A DNA stretch of 64,000 nt from Ruania rhizosphaerae (lineage in GTDB: Bacteria > Actinomycetota > Actinomycetes > Actinomycetales > Beutenbergiaceae): the NCBI RefSeq assembly GCF_009805705.1, contig NZ_VSMB01000019.1, forward strand, positions 1 through 64,000, read 5' to 3'. A model generated the notes under the pieces. That model did not search any database, was not told the origin of the DNA, and was given only the letters and a program-made list of their open reading frames with translations. The first letter of the stretch is position 1; the number at the start of each line of letters is the position of its first letter. Below are positions 8,369-16,776 of this stretch, piece after piece. The position numbers and the translations under genes were made by a program.

Positions 8369-9409
8369 TCAGGGCCCCGGGGTCGAATCCCTCAGCACGA
8401 CTGCGCCATCGAGCTGCTCCACGACAGCGTCACCGTCGGAGTCCAGCGCCATCCGGGTGGCGCGCACGCCCGCGTCCACGAGCGGGACCGCCACCGTACT
8501 CAGCCCGGGCGTGACGTCCCGGAGGGTGACGATGTCGTCGAAACCGGCGATCCCGACGTCCTCACCCACCCGCATGCCGGCATCCCGGGTGGCGGCCATC
8601 GCGCCCATCGCCATCACGTCGTTGACGGCGAAGACGGCAAGCGAGCCGAGACCGTCGCGACGCCGATGATCGGCCTGCCGAGAGATCAGCTCGGTCATGG
8701 CCTCATAGCCGCCGTCCCGGGTGAACTCGGAGGCGACCACGCGATCGGCGGGTACCTCCACGCCGAGGCCGGCCAACGCCGTCGTGAATCCTTCGGTGCG
8801 CTCGCGGGCAGTCAGGTGCGGTGCGGGCCCGGTGAGTACCGCGAACTCCCGGTAGCCGCGCCCGTGCAGCGCGCGCGCCAGCTCCGCTGCCCCGCCGACG
8901 TTGTCGATCGCGACGGTGTGCACATCCAGGATCGGCTGACCGATGACGGCGACCGTGCCGCCGCGAGAGCGGTAGGTGGCGAGGGCGGCTCGTAGGCGCT
9001 CGTTGGCCTCCTCGGCGTCCTGGCGGCCACCCGCGATGACGATGGCGCGGGCTCGCTGGCTCTGCAGCACGTCGATGAACGCCAGCTCCTTCTCCGGACG
9101 ATGCCCGGTGCTGGCGAGCGTGACCATCAGCCCGGCGGCCTCCGCCGCCGTCGTGACACCTGCGGCGATGGAGGAGAAGTACGGGTCGGCGATGTCGTGG
9201 ACGATCAGGCCCAAGGTGGACGTGCGACCGCGCGCCATCGCCTGGGCGTTGGCATCGGGGGAGTACCCGAGCCGGGCTGCGGCGGCGAGCACACGTTGCT
9301 GCAGGTCGGGGCGCACGGTCCGGTTGGCGCTGCCATTGATGGCGCGTGACGCCGTCGCCAAGGAGACGCCCGCCTCGCGGGCCACATCGCTGAGGGTCAC
9401 GGAGGCCAT
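8369..9409 (-). CDS. LacI family transcriptional regulator
   Basis: 346 residues from the ATG at 9409; an in-frame GTG two codons earlier is possible. The N-terminal helix-turn-helix (VTLSDVAREAGVSLATASRAING) and hinge helix are intact, followed by a periplasmic-binding-protein-like effector domain with the usual FAVNDVMAMGAM and VGIAGFDDI motifs. It lies downstream of the polysaccharide lyase gene on the same strand and may regulate sugar genes nearby. A dyad directly upstream of the start suggests autoregulation. Ligand unknown. Confidence 0.88.
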   Translation of the reverse strand: MASVTLSDVAREAGVSLATASRAINGSANRTVRPDLQQRVLAAAARLGYSPDANAQAMARGRTSTLGLIVHDIADPYFSSIAAGVTTAAEAAGLMVTLASTGHRPEKELAFIDVLQSQRARAIVIAGGRQDAEEANERLRAALATYRSRGGTVAVIGQPILDVHTVAIDNVGGAAELARALHGRGYREFAVLTGPAPHLTARERTEGFTTALAGLGVEVPADRVVASEFTRDGGYEAMTELISRQADHRRRDGLGSLAVFAVNDVMAMGAMAATRDAGMRVGEDVGIAGFDDIVTLRDVTPGLSTVAVPLVDAGVRATRMALDSDGDAVVEQLDGAVVLRDSTPGP

Positions 9410-9417
9410 GGGCACAT

Positions 9418-9431
9418 GGTAAGCGCTCTCA
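9418..9431 (-). promoter_or_regulatory. Putative LacI operator, autoregulatory
   Basis: TGAGAGCGCTTACC on the minus strand is a GCGC-centred imperfect dyad of the common LacI type, 9 nt before the regulator's ATG. No other binding site is nearby, so autoregulation is the simplest reading. Confidence 0.45.
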
Positions 9432-9444
9432 GGGCGTCAGGGCT

Positions 9445-9482
9445 GTACACAACCGACGGCCCACAGCGCCTCTGTGCCAGAT
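9445..9482. repeat. Dispersed intergenic repeat, copy A
   Basis: These 38 bp match 48783-48820 at 33 positions. Both copies lie between genes near hairpins. In this copy GTGCCA and TGGCAC (9474-9489) form a small stem. Confidence 0.5.
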
Positions 9483-9540
9483 GTGGCACGGTCTTGCTCC
9501 CAGCCGTCGTCTCGGTTCACGACCCGCTCGCGTCGGCGAG

Positions 9541-9569
9541 GCGCCCGCCCCGATGGACGGGACGGGCGC
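9541..9569 (-). terminator. Terminator hairpin of the lyase gene
   Basis: GCGCCCG (9541-9547) pairs with CGGGCGC (9563-9569), extended by three pairs after one mismatch, loop of 7. It starts about 30 nt after the lyase stop codon. No U tract. Confidence 0.5.
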
Positions 9570-9597
9570 TTCGTGCCGGGGACCGGCGCGTGGCGGA

Positions 9598-12500
9598 CTA
9601 CCCTTCGACCGGCTCCCACGGCCCGTGCGGATCGCCGGGTTGGTCGTTCCTGCTCCACCACTGCGCCTGATAGCGCTGGTCGTCGTGGGCAGCGACGTCG
9701 CCTTCGGTGAAGATCCGCGAGGGCGTCCAGGCCGTGCCGCCGGCGGTGGTGGCCATCTCCTGCCACGGGCCGTACGGGTCACCCGGCTCCTGGCCCTGCG
9801 TCCACCAGGACGCTGACCAGACGGCGTCCTCGTAGGTCACGCGGTCGCCCTCGGTGTACGTGGAATCCTCCTCCCAGGGAGCGAGCTCGGCGCCGTTGTC
9901 CGACCCGGGAGGTTCGCACCCGCCCGAGACGTTCACGTTCTCGAACGAGGCCTCCGAATTTGCATACAGCCCGACGCCGCCGCTGCGGACCAGGGTGTCG
10001 CGTGCCTCGAGGATGGTCTCACCGTTCAGGGTCACGGTGATGTGGTCGCCGTGGATCGTGGCACCCAGCTCGACCGGCCCGTCGAGGCTGTGGGACACCG
10101 ACGCCCCACCGATCTTCTCCGGTCCGGACCGATGCGCCTCCCGGATGATGCTCGCGTACTGGGTATTACGGCTGGTCTTGCCGATGTGGATGCGGTACCC
10201 GTAGGAGTTCCCGTTGTCTCGCAACGAGATCCCTGCGGACCCGGTGTCACCGAGCGTCATCGTGGTGGTCACGGCGTAGTCGCACGTGTCGGAGAACCGT
10301 GACGGCAAGGCCGAGGTCAGCAAGGCGTGGGCACGGTCGCCGGTGGGCGTCATCTGCAGTTGACCCGCGTCGACCGAGATGTCACCGCGGACGGACTGCC
10401 AGTGATCCTCGTCGAGCGCCTCAGCGATCGTGATGTTGTCGAACAGCGTCGCTTGCCGATGCGTGAAGGCACCGACCCCACCTGTCGGCAATCGGCCGTC
10501 ATCGACCGAGACCGACGTATCGCCCACGGTCGCGACCAGGTTCCGTCCTACCGCTGAGACGGACAGGGTGTGCGCGGCGTCCGGGTCGATGGCGAGGTCG
10601 GCCTCGTCGAGAACTGTCAGTTCGCCGTTGTAGATCTTCAGCAGCTGCAGCGACACACCCTCGCGCGTCTTGACCACGTTCGCCCGGTAATAGTTGCGGG
10701 AGTCGTTGTAGCGGAACGCGAGACCGGTCCGTGCCGTGGCGTAGCTGCGATCCCCGGGCACGATCTCTGCGGAGATGTGGACGTCCGCAGGTACGTCCTG
10801 CTGGATCGCGAACGACTGGCGGTTCGCGGTGGACGTCTGCGCCAGTTGCGTTCCGTCGGGGCCGCCGAGCTCCCAGCTGTCACCCGGCCGCGGCCGCCAG
10901 CCCTGGAGCGAACCGTCCGCGAAGTCGTAGGCGGTGCTCTCCAGGCTGCTCTCGTCGAAGTCGTCCTCGAACAGCAGCGCCGGCGTGAACGACTCTGCGA
11001 GGGAGATCGTGATCACCTCGCCGGCGCGAGTGAACTCCGTCAGCTCACCGTTGACCAGCACCTCGTCGGCGGAGGCAGCACTGAGCTGCAGCGTCCCGGT
11101 GAAGGGGTCCGAGAGCGAGACCTCGGCGGTGTCGCCCTCGAGTCGGACGCTGAGGTCGGAGACGGTTCCGGAGGCGGTGGCGATCGTGGCGCCGTCGTCG
11201 GTCAGTGATGATCCTGAGGTCAGCGCGTACCGGGTGAGGGTGCCAGCGTCGTCACGCTCGAGGTAGGCCGTCTCGCCGTCGGTGGTGGCACTGCCGAACG
11301 ACCGCGACGACGGTACCTCCTCACGGGAGAGGTAGAACTGGCCGGTGGCTCCTTCGAGGTCGATCTCCAGGGCGCTCGCCACGGAGTGGTCCACCCCGGG
11401 CATCTCGATGCGGTCCGCCGTCACCGAGGGGGCCGGTCCGGCCTCCCCGGGAACGACGACGGTGTCCAGCCCGGTCGCTCCCTCGGTCGTCCAGTCGTAG
11501 GACAGGAAGTCGATGTCCGTGCGGACCTCGTCTCCGACGCGCGCTGCACCGTCCTCGTGAACCGTCGGCGCGACATCAGTGCTGCCAGCACCGACGGGCA
11601 CGAGCTGTACACCGGAGACGGGGTCAGCTCCGGGAACCGTGTCGAAGCCGACCGTGGCGACGTCCGTCTCCGGGGCGACCGAGACCGGATCGCCGGGGAA
11701 GTGCCAGAGCTGGCGGTAGTCATGGGTCTCGGTGTCACCGGTGAGGGCGTCGGAGACGATCCAGAATCCGGGCTTGACGAAGTAGACGACGCGGTCATGG
11801 ATGACCGGCCGGTACCCATGGGCCTCGCCGCGGTAGACGTCGAGGCCCTCGTTCGAGCGCCACAGGTACGAGGCGCGCGTGATGCCGGCTTCCTGCGGCT
11901 GGCCGTCCACCTCGATCGTGTTGTGCGCCTCAGTCTCACGGCGCATCCAGCTGTTGTGTCCGGTCGAGGTGTAGTCACCGGACCCGGGATCGACGATCAG
12001 CGGGCGGCCGTAGGCGGCCATGATGAGGCTGAGGTCGTCCGGGTGCCGGTGGGAGTAGGTGTAGGAGGTGTTCTGGTTGTTGATGTGCATGTACCGGGCG
12101 TCGGCGTCCCAGCCCGAGCGCTGCACGGCGAAACTGATCGGGTAGATCGTCGAGCCCAGAGTGGGAGCGGTGCCCTCGGCGCGATCGGAGGCGACCCAGC
12201 TGAAGTCAGACCACGAGTTGCGCTCGCCGCTCGCGGCGATGGTGCGCTGCCCTGCATCGACATTACCCGCGTCCCCGAAGAGCGGTGCCTCGAGATTGGG
12301 CATGCGGGTGGCGAACAGGGAATCGGCGATCCAGTCAGTGGCCCGGATGATCGAGGCAGGAAGCGTGCGGTCATTGAGGTCGGCCACCTCGATGGTCGCA
12401 TTGACCAGGTCCGCGGCGTAGGCCTGGTAGTTGACCGTGGGTTCGCGGTACACGCTGTCACCCTTGAACTGCGCACCGTGCTGGGTCAGAAACGACTCGA

Positions 12501-13338
12501 AGGACCGGACGGCGAAGTGCTCCTGCTCGTAGGCGTCAGCCAGTTCCGGCAGGTACACCGAGGCGAGGTAGATCGAGCGCGCCATCGACAGGTACCAGTT
12601 GTTTCCCCGGTGTGCGGGTAGTGCGTCGACGAGGTGATCGGTGGTGGCGGCGGTACCCATCAGGTAGTCCACCAGCTCGCCCGCGTCGATCGTCGGCTCG
12701 GTGCGGAACACGGAGAAGGAGGTGATCAACTGCGACAGACGCTTCGCGCCCGCGAGGTTCTTGTTTCGCGGCCAGTCCGGGTTGTCGGCGAAGAAGTCGA
12801 GCGTGATCTCCATCCACGCCTGGGCGTACTCGGCGCGAACCTGTGGATTCTGCTCGCTCATGTAGGCCCGCGTCAGCGTCGGCATGAAGGCGAAATCGGA
12901 CATCCATACCTGACCTTTGCCCGGTTCCTCCTCCGTGCCATCCCAGGTGTCCTGCCAGTCGACGTCGATGCGCTGGGCTTCCTCGTCGTAGAAGTCGCGC
13001 GTGACGCCGTCGAAGCGGAAGATTCCCTCCGCCAGCTCGTCCGCACTCGCTTGGCCGACACCTGCTCGATTGGGTTCGGGAAGAACCACGTCCGTCCGGT
13101 CGGCGTAGAACTGTTGCAACTCCTCCGCAGCGCCCTCCGCGTCGCCATCGGCGAGCTCGGCGGCCACATCGGCCAGCTCTGGACGTGTGAGGTCGAGAAG
13201 CTCGGCAAGGTCCGAGGTCTCGTCCGCTGCAGCAGGCGCCGTCGCCAAGCCGGTGGCCACGACGGCCATCGCGGCTCCCGCGGCAACTCCTGCGCGTATG
13301 CGCGATCCGAGTCGTTTCTGGGGAATGCTCCGTTGCAT
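9598..13338 (-). CDS. Secreted heparinase II/III-type polysaccharide lyase with carbohydrate-binding modules
   Basis: 1246 residues; the ATG at 13338 has AAGGAGG 8 nt upstream. A signal peptide (about residues 1-38, ending APAAA) is followed by an alpha/alpha-toroid lyase domain with the GNNW motif near residue 235, and a heparinase II/III C-terminal beta domain with SHRHPDDLS (near 430), a DPGSGDY loop and TEAHNTIEVDG, which hold the likely catalytic His/Tyr region. After it come two concanavalin/laminin-G-like domains (about 795-970 and 975-1145) and two tandem type-5/12 chitin-binding modules at the end, each with Y-x-x-GD and a WW pair followed by PGDP-GPW. The substrate is an acidic or amino-sugar polysaccharide, not defined. 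No sorting signal is visible, so the protein is released and held by its modules. Confidence 0.85.
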   Translation of the reverse strand: MQRSIPQKRLGSRIRAGVAAGAAMAVVATGLATAPAAADETSDLAELLDLTRPELADVAAELADGDAEGAAEELQQFYADRTDVVLPEPNRAGVGQASADELAEGIFRFDGVTRDFYDEEAQRIDVDWQDTWDGTEEEPGKGQVWMSDFAFMPTLTRAYMSEQNPQVRAEYAQAWMEITLDFFADNPDWPRNKNLAGAKRLSQLITSFSVFRTEPTIDAGELVDYLMGTAATTDHLVDALPAHRGNNWYLSMARSIYLASVYLPELADAYEQEHFAVRSFESFLTQHGAQFKGDSVYREPTVNYQAYAADLVNATIEVADLNDRTLPASIIRATDWIADSLFATRMPNLEAPLFGDAGNVDAGQRTIAASGERNSWSDFSWVASDRAEGTAPTLGSTIYPISFAVQRSGWDADARYMHINNQNTSYTYSHRHPDDLSLIMAAYGRPLIVDPGSGDYTSTGHNSWMRRETEAHNTIEVDGQPQEAGITRASYLWRSNEGLDVYRGEAHGYRPVIHDRVVYFVKPGFWIVSDALTGDTETHDYRQLWHFPGDPVSVAPETDVATVGFDTVPGADPVSGVQLVPVGAGSTDVAPTVHEDGAARVGDEVRTDIDFLSYDWTTEGATGLDTVVVPGEAGPAPSVTADRIEMPGVDHSVASALEIDLEGATGQFYLSREEVPSSRSFGSATTDGETAYLERDDAGTLTRYALTSGSSLTDDGATIATASGTVSDLSVRLEGDTAEVSLSDPFTGTLQLSAASADEVLVNGELTEFTRAGEVITISLAESFTPALLFEDDFDESSLESTAYDFADGSLQGWRPRPGDSWELGGPDGTQLAQTSTANRQSFAIQQDVPADVHISAEIVPGDRSYATARTGLAFRYNDSRNYYRANVVKTREGVSLQLLKIYNGELTVLDEADLAIDPDAAHTLSVSAVGRNLVATVGDTSVSVDDGRLPTGGVGAFTHRQATLFDNITIAEALDEDHWQSVRGDISVDAGQLQMTPTGDRAHALLTSALPSRFSDTCDYAVTTTMTLGDTGSAGISLRDNGNSYGYRIHIGKTSRNTQYASIIREAHRSGPEKIGGASVSHSLDGPVELGATIHGDHITVTLNGETILEARDTLVRSGGVGLYANSEASFENVNVSGGCEPPGSDNGAELAPWEEDSTYTEGDRVTYEDAVWSASWWTQGQEPGDPYGPWQEMATTAGGTAWTPSRIFTEGDVAAHDDQRYQAQWWSRNDQPGDPHGPWEPVEG

Positions 13339-13494
13339 GTGGAGTGCCTCCTTGGGTTGTTCTGTCCCGGCTGGGACGGGATTCACGCACTGTGCAGGGC
13401 AACGTCCTGTCCCGATGTGTCGGCAGACGGTACGCAGCAGCCCCGGGTGGAGGTCGGCTGTGACGTGGACGACCGCGGGGAATCAGGAGGACAG

Positions 13495-13504
13495 GAAGCG
13501 CTTC
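13495..13504. promoter_or_regulatory. Palindrome in the lyase leader
   Basis: GAAGCGCTTC is a perfect 10-bp LacI-type palindrome inside the 200-nt leader of the lyase transcript. It differs from the 18-bp operators and could serve a second regulator. Confidence 0.45.
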
Positions 13505-13534
13505 GATGCCTGCCCTGCTGTCTTTCAAGCGAAG

Positions 13535-13552
13535 TGACGTGTCGTTGCGTCA
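13535..13552. promoter_or_regulatory. 18-bp LacI operator, lyase promoter
   Basis: TGACGTGTCGTTGCGTCA has TGACG/CGTCA arms around a central CG. The same 18 bases occur in reverse at 14696-14713. It covers the predicted lyase start point just downstream of the -10 box. Confidence 0.7.
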
Positions 13553-13580
13553 CACTAGAGACGATGGCCTCCCGGGTCAA
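13552..13580 (-). promoter_or_regulatory. Promoter of the polysaccharide lyase gene
   Basis: On the minus strand TTGACC (13580-13575), a 17-bp spacer and TAGTGT (13557-13552). Transcription would start near 13545, inside the operator, giving a leader of about 200 nt. Confidence 0.6.
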
Positions 13581-13614
13581 GAGCGAAATCGTGATTCCCC
13601 AGTGATCGGCCAGC

Positions 13615-13620
13615 TACGAT
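13615..13620 (+). promoter_or_regulatory. -10 box, leaderless LacI start
   Basis: TACGAT lies 7 nt before the ATG at 13628; no ribosome-binding site is present. Confidence 0.5.
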
Positions 13621-13627
13621 CGATCGA

Positions 13628-14626
13628 ATGGCGACCCAGAAAGAAATCGCGCGTCTTGCCGGTGTCTCGGTCTCGTCCGTCTCGGCTGTGCTCAACGGCA
13701 CGACCCACACGCGGATGAGCCATGCGACGCGGGAGCGCATTGAGGCAGCGATCGCCGAGGCGGGATATGTGCCCAACGATGCGGCGCGAGCGTTGCGGCG
13801 TCAGCAGGCCGGCACGATCGCGGTGGTGGTGGAGAAGCTCGAGAATCCGGCGTACAAGGAGTTGTTCCACGGCATCTACGAGGCCGCCGAGGAACGAGGG
13901 TGGGCGGTGGTGCTGGGTGACGTCGTCTGGATGCGCTCGGGGAGCCACTTTCTCGCTCGGCTGCTGGGGCGAGGATCGATCGATGCGATCGTGCTCCGGC
14001 AGGATCGGTTGATCGACGAGGAAGTGCTGGCGCACCTGCGGGCGCGGCCGACTCCGGTGGTGCTGGTGGAGCGCCAGGCCGATCCGCACGACTCGTGGAT
14101 CGCCGTGGACGACCTGGCGGCGGGACGGATGGCGGCCGAGCACCTCATCGAGCTCGGTCACCGCGATATCGCCTTCGTGGGCGGTGAGGGTCAGCCTTCG
14201 GCGGCGCGCTGCGAGGGCTATGCCACCGCGATGAGAAGCGCGGGTCTGGTGTCCTCCTCGCCCGTGGTCACCGGCTTCGGTCCCGAGTCGGGAGCGCGCG
14301 GGCTGGATGAGCTCCGGGCACGTGGAGTGCTCCCGACGGCGGTGGTGGTGGCCAATGTGATGTCAGCCGTCGGCCTGCTCGCCGCCGCAGCGGATGCCGG
14401 TATCGACGTTCCTGGCCGGTTCTCGGTCGTCGGGATTCATGATGCTGATATCGCCGACGTGGTCCGACCCTCGCTGACCACGGTCAAGCTGCCGATGCGT
14501 GCGCTCGGAGTGCGGGCGGTCGAGCAGGTGTCGGCCCTGCTCGCAGGAACTCCGACCGAGCTGGGGGTGTTCACCGACCCGCCGCCGGAGGTGATCGTTC
14601 GATCCAGCACCGCGCCGCCTGAGTGA
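13628..14626 (+). CDS. LacI family regulator of the lyase/ABC region
   Basis: 332 residues. Helix-turn-helix and hinge (MATQKEIARLAGVSVSSVSA through ARALRRQQAG) are intact, followed by a full effector domain with HLIELGHRDIAFVGG and VVGIHDADIADVVRPSLTTV. It is placed between the divergent lyase gene and the ABC transporter operon. The 18-bp operator core found on both sides (13535-13552, 14696-14713, and a diverged third at 14643-14660) makes it the obvious candidate for their repressor, with an oligosaccharide from the lyase as inducer. The inference rests on position and site sharing only. Confidence 0.88.
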   Translation: MATQKEIARLAGVSVSSVSAVLNGTTHTRMSHATRERIEAAIAEAGYVPNDAARALRRQQAGTIAVVVEKLENPAYKELFHGIYEAAEERGWAVVLGDVVWMRSGSHFLARLLGRGSIDAIVLRQDRLIDEEVLAHLRARPTPVVLVERQADPHDSWIAVDDLAAGRMAAEHLIELGHRDIAFVGGEGQPSAARCEGYATAMRSAGLVSSSPVVTGFGPESGARGLDELRARGVLPTAVVVANVMSAVGLLAAAADAGIDVPGRFSVVGIHDADIADVVRPSLTTVKLPMRALGVRAVEQVSALLAGTPTELGVFTDPPPEVIVRSSTAPPE

Positions 14627-14642
14627 GGTCGTGATCAACTTG

Positions 14643-14660
14643 TGACACAACGTCGCGTCT
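14643..14660 (+). promoter_or_regulatory. Upstream operator of the ABC operon (diverged)
   Basis: TGACACAACGTCGCGTCT matches the 14696-14713 site at 14 of 18 positions in the same orientation. It precedes the -35 box; its centre is 53 bp from that of the downstream site, about five helical turns, which would allow looping. Confidence 0.5.
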
Positions 14661-14667
14661 CCCCGTC

Positions 14668-14697
14668 TTGACCGTGTCGACGCTGGTCATCTACGTT
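14668..14697 (+). promoter_or_regulatory. Promoter of the ABC transporter operon
   Basis: TTGACC (14668-14673), 18-bp spacer, TACGTT (14692-14697). The -10 box runs into the downstream operator. Confidence 0.55.
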
Positions 14698-14713
14698 GAC
14701 GCAACGACACGTC
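14696..14713 (+). promoter_or_regulatory. 18-bp LacI operator, ABC operon
   Basis: TGACGCAACGACACGTCA is the exact reverse complement of the operator core in the lyase promoter and overlaps the -10 box and start point. Confidence 0.7.
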
Positions 14714-14731
14714 AACGAGGAGATGTCCGCC

Positions 14732-16693
14732 ATGACTCACAACCGCCCCCTCTTCCTGCCGGACCGGCGAACGTTCATTGCCGGCGTCGGCGCCACCGGC
14801 CTCGCCGCCGTCGTGGGCTGCAGTGCCGACGGCGAGAACGACGCCATGCCCCAGGCCGACAAGGGGCTCGAATCGCCTGACCTGGCAGAACTTGTCGAGT
14901 CGGGCGAGTTGCCACCGGTCGAGGAGCGCCTCCCGGCGACCCCGCTCGTCGTCGAGCCGGTCGAGAGCACCGGCGCCTACGGCGGCCGCCTGAACACCGT
15001 TGTCCTCGGCCAGACGGACCTCATCTACGTCAAGATGACGATGGGGTACGAGGGGTTGATGCGGTGGACCCCGGACTGGTCGGAGACGATCCCGAACGTC
15101 GCCGAGTCCGTCGAGACCTCCGACGACGGCACGACCTTCACCTTCCACCTGCGTGAGGGTATGCGGTGGTCGGACGGAGAACCGTTCACCGCCGAGGACG
15201 TCGCGTTCGCCGCCAACGATGTGGCGCTCAACGAGGAGTTCGTGGGTGCGGTGGAGTCGGCCTTCCTGTCCAACGCCGACGGGAGTGCGACCGTCGAAGC
15301 GGTGGACGAGCTGACTGTGCGCTTCGTCTTCCCCTCCCCGAATCCGATGTTCCTGCAAGAGATATCAACGCTGGCCAACGCCGAGGTTCTCACCGGGCAT
15401 CCGAAGCACTACATGTCGCAGTTCCACCTGGCGCACAACGACGACGCAGAGGCGGAAGCGGAGTCTGCCGGCTTCGAGCACTGGGTCGACTACTACGTCG
15501 ATCGCTCCGAGTGGTGGGACAACCCCGAGATCCCCACGGTGAACGGGTGGGTCGTCACCCGGACTCTCGACGAGGGCGGTGAGGTTCTGGCTGAGCGCAA
15601 CCCCTACTACTGGAAGGTCGACCCCGACGGCAGCCAGCTGCCGTACCTGAACACCATCCGGCACGAGCTGGTCAGCGACGAGGAAGTCATGCTCGTCAAG
15701 GCGACCGAGGGTGAGCTCGACATCGTCACGCGCCACATCAACAGTCTCGGCAACAAGCCGGTGCTCGCCGATGGGCGCGAGGGTGGCGGATACGAGTTCA
15801 TCGATCTGCAGACGAGCTTCATGAACGAGATGGTGATCTCGCTCAACCTCAACCACCAGGACCCGGTGAAGCGGGAGATCTTCCAGAACAAGGACTTCCG
15901 CATCGCCCTCTCCCATGCGATCAACCGCGATGAGCTGAACACGGCCGTGTTCCAGGACCAGGGCGAGGCCTGGCAGGCAGCACCCAACGCCGACTCCGTC
16001 TACTACGACGAGGAGATGGCGAAGCAGTACACCGAATTCGACACCGATCTGGCCAACCAGGTGCTCGACGACGCCGGGTACGCCGAGCGCGACTCCGACG
16101 GCTACCGCCTGGGCCCCGACGGTGAGCGCATCCGCATCACCGTCCTGATCGCGACGCCCGGGCCCACGCCCTACATGGTCGACGCCATGGAGCTCGTCGC
16201 CGGGTACTGGAATGAGGTCGGCATCGACACGCGCGCCGAACCGGTGGACCGGTCACTGTTCCAGGAGCGGACCGTCGCGAGCGAGCACGACGCGGGGGTG
16301 TGGAACGGCACCGGCGGATTCCGCGACGAGGTGCTCGCGCCGCTGTATTACTTGCCCTCGCGCACGACGATCGTCGCGTGGGCCGTCGAATGGGCTGGAT
16401 ACTTCGTCAGCCGCGGTGAGGAGGGCGACACCCCGCCGGAGGCTCCGCTGCGTCAGATGGAGCTGTACTGGGAGATGGAGTCCGAGCCGGACGATGCCCG
16501 GCGCGAGGAGCTCTTCCGGGAGATCCTGCAGATCGCCAAGGATGAGTTCTACACGATCGGCACGCTGCGGATCCCGCTCGGATACGGCACCGTGGCCAAT
16601 CGACTGAAGAACGTGCCGGAGATGTTCCCGACGGCCTTCCGGTATGGCGACCCCGCGCCGACGAACGTGTCCCAGTACTTCATCGGGGGCTGA
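14732..16693 (+). CDS. ABC transporter substrate-binding lipoprotein (SBP_bac_5 family)
   Basis: 653 residues from the ATG at 14732, chosen because GAGGAG lies about 9 nt upstream. The N-terminus has a twin-arginine DRRTFI motif and a lipobox with Cys30 (LAAVVGC), so it is a lipid-anchored, possibly Tat-exported protein. The body is family 5 of extracellular solute-binding proteins (peptides, nickel, oligosaccharides), with the typical FTFHLREGMRWSDGEPFTAEDV segment. It is larger than most dipeptide-binding members, as in homologues linked to plant or animal polysaccharide use. First gene of the operon; an intercistronic hairpin follows. Confidence 0.88.
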   Translation: MTHNRPLFLPDRRTFIAGVGATGLAAVVGCSADGENDAMPQADKGLESPDLAELVESGELPPVEERLPATPLVVEPVESTGAYGGRLNTVVLGQTDLIYVKMTMGYEGLMRWTPDWSETIPNVAESVETSDDGTTFTFHLREGMRWSDGEPFTAEDVAFAANDVALNEEFVGAVESAFLSNADGSATVEAVDELTVRFVFPSPNPMFLQEISTLANAEVLTGHPKHYMSQFHLAHNDDAEAEAESAGFEHWVDYYVDRSEWWDNPEIPTVNGWVVTRTLDEGGEVLAERNPYYWKVDPDGSQLPYLNTIRHELVSDEEVMLVKATEGELDIVTRHINSLGNKPVLADGREGGGYEFIDLQTSFMNEMVISLNLNHQDPVKREIFQNKDFRIALSHAINRDELNTAVFQDQGEAWQAAPNADSVYYDEEMAKQYTEFDTDLANQVLDDAGYAERDSDGYRLGPDGERIRITVLIATPGPTPYMVDAMELVAGYWNEVGIDTRAEPVDRSLFQERTVASEHDAGVWNGTGGFRDEVLAPLYYLPSRTTIVAWAVEWAGYFVSRGEEGDTPPEAPLRQMELYWEMESEPDDARREELFREILQIAKDEFYTIGTLRIPLGYGTVANRLKNVPEMFPTAFRYGDPAPTNVSQYFIGG

Positions 16694-16706
16694 CCCCATT
16701 TCGTGT

Positions 16707-16742
16707 CCGCGGGGGTGCCGGCAGAGTCCGGCACCTCCGCGG
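16707..16742 (+). terminator. Intercistronic hairpin after the binding-protein gene
   Basis: CCGCGGGGGTGCCGG (16707-16721) pairs with 16728-16742 over 15 positions with one G-T pair and a 6-nt loop. With no T tract it is more likely an mRNA-stabilising or partial-termination element that raises binding-protein output over permease output. Confidence 0.6.
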
Positions 16743-16776
16743 CGTGGACGACCTGAGAGAAGGGTGAGAGAACCCG

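Noticed and set aside
8375-8395. GGGGTCGAATCCC resembles a tRNA T-arm
   Set aside because: It lies inside the LacI coding sequence and no anticodon or acceptor stem fits around it.
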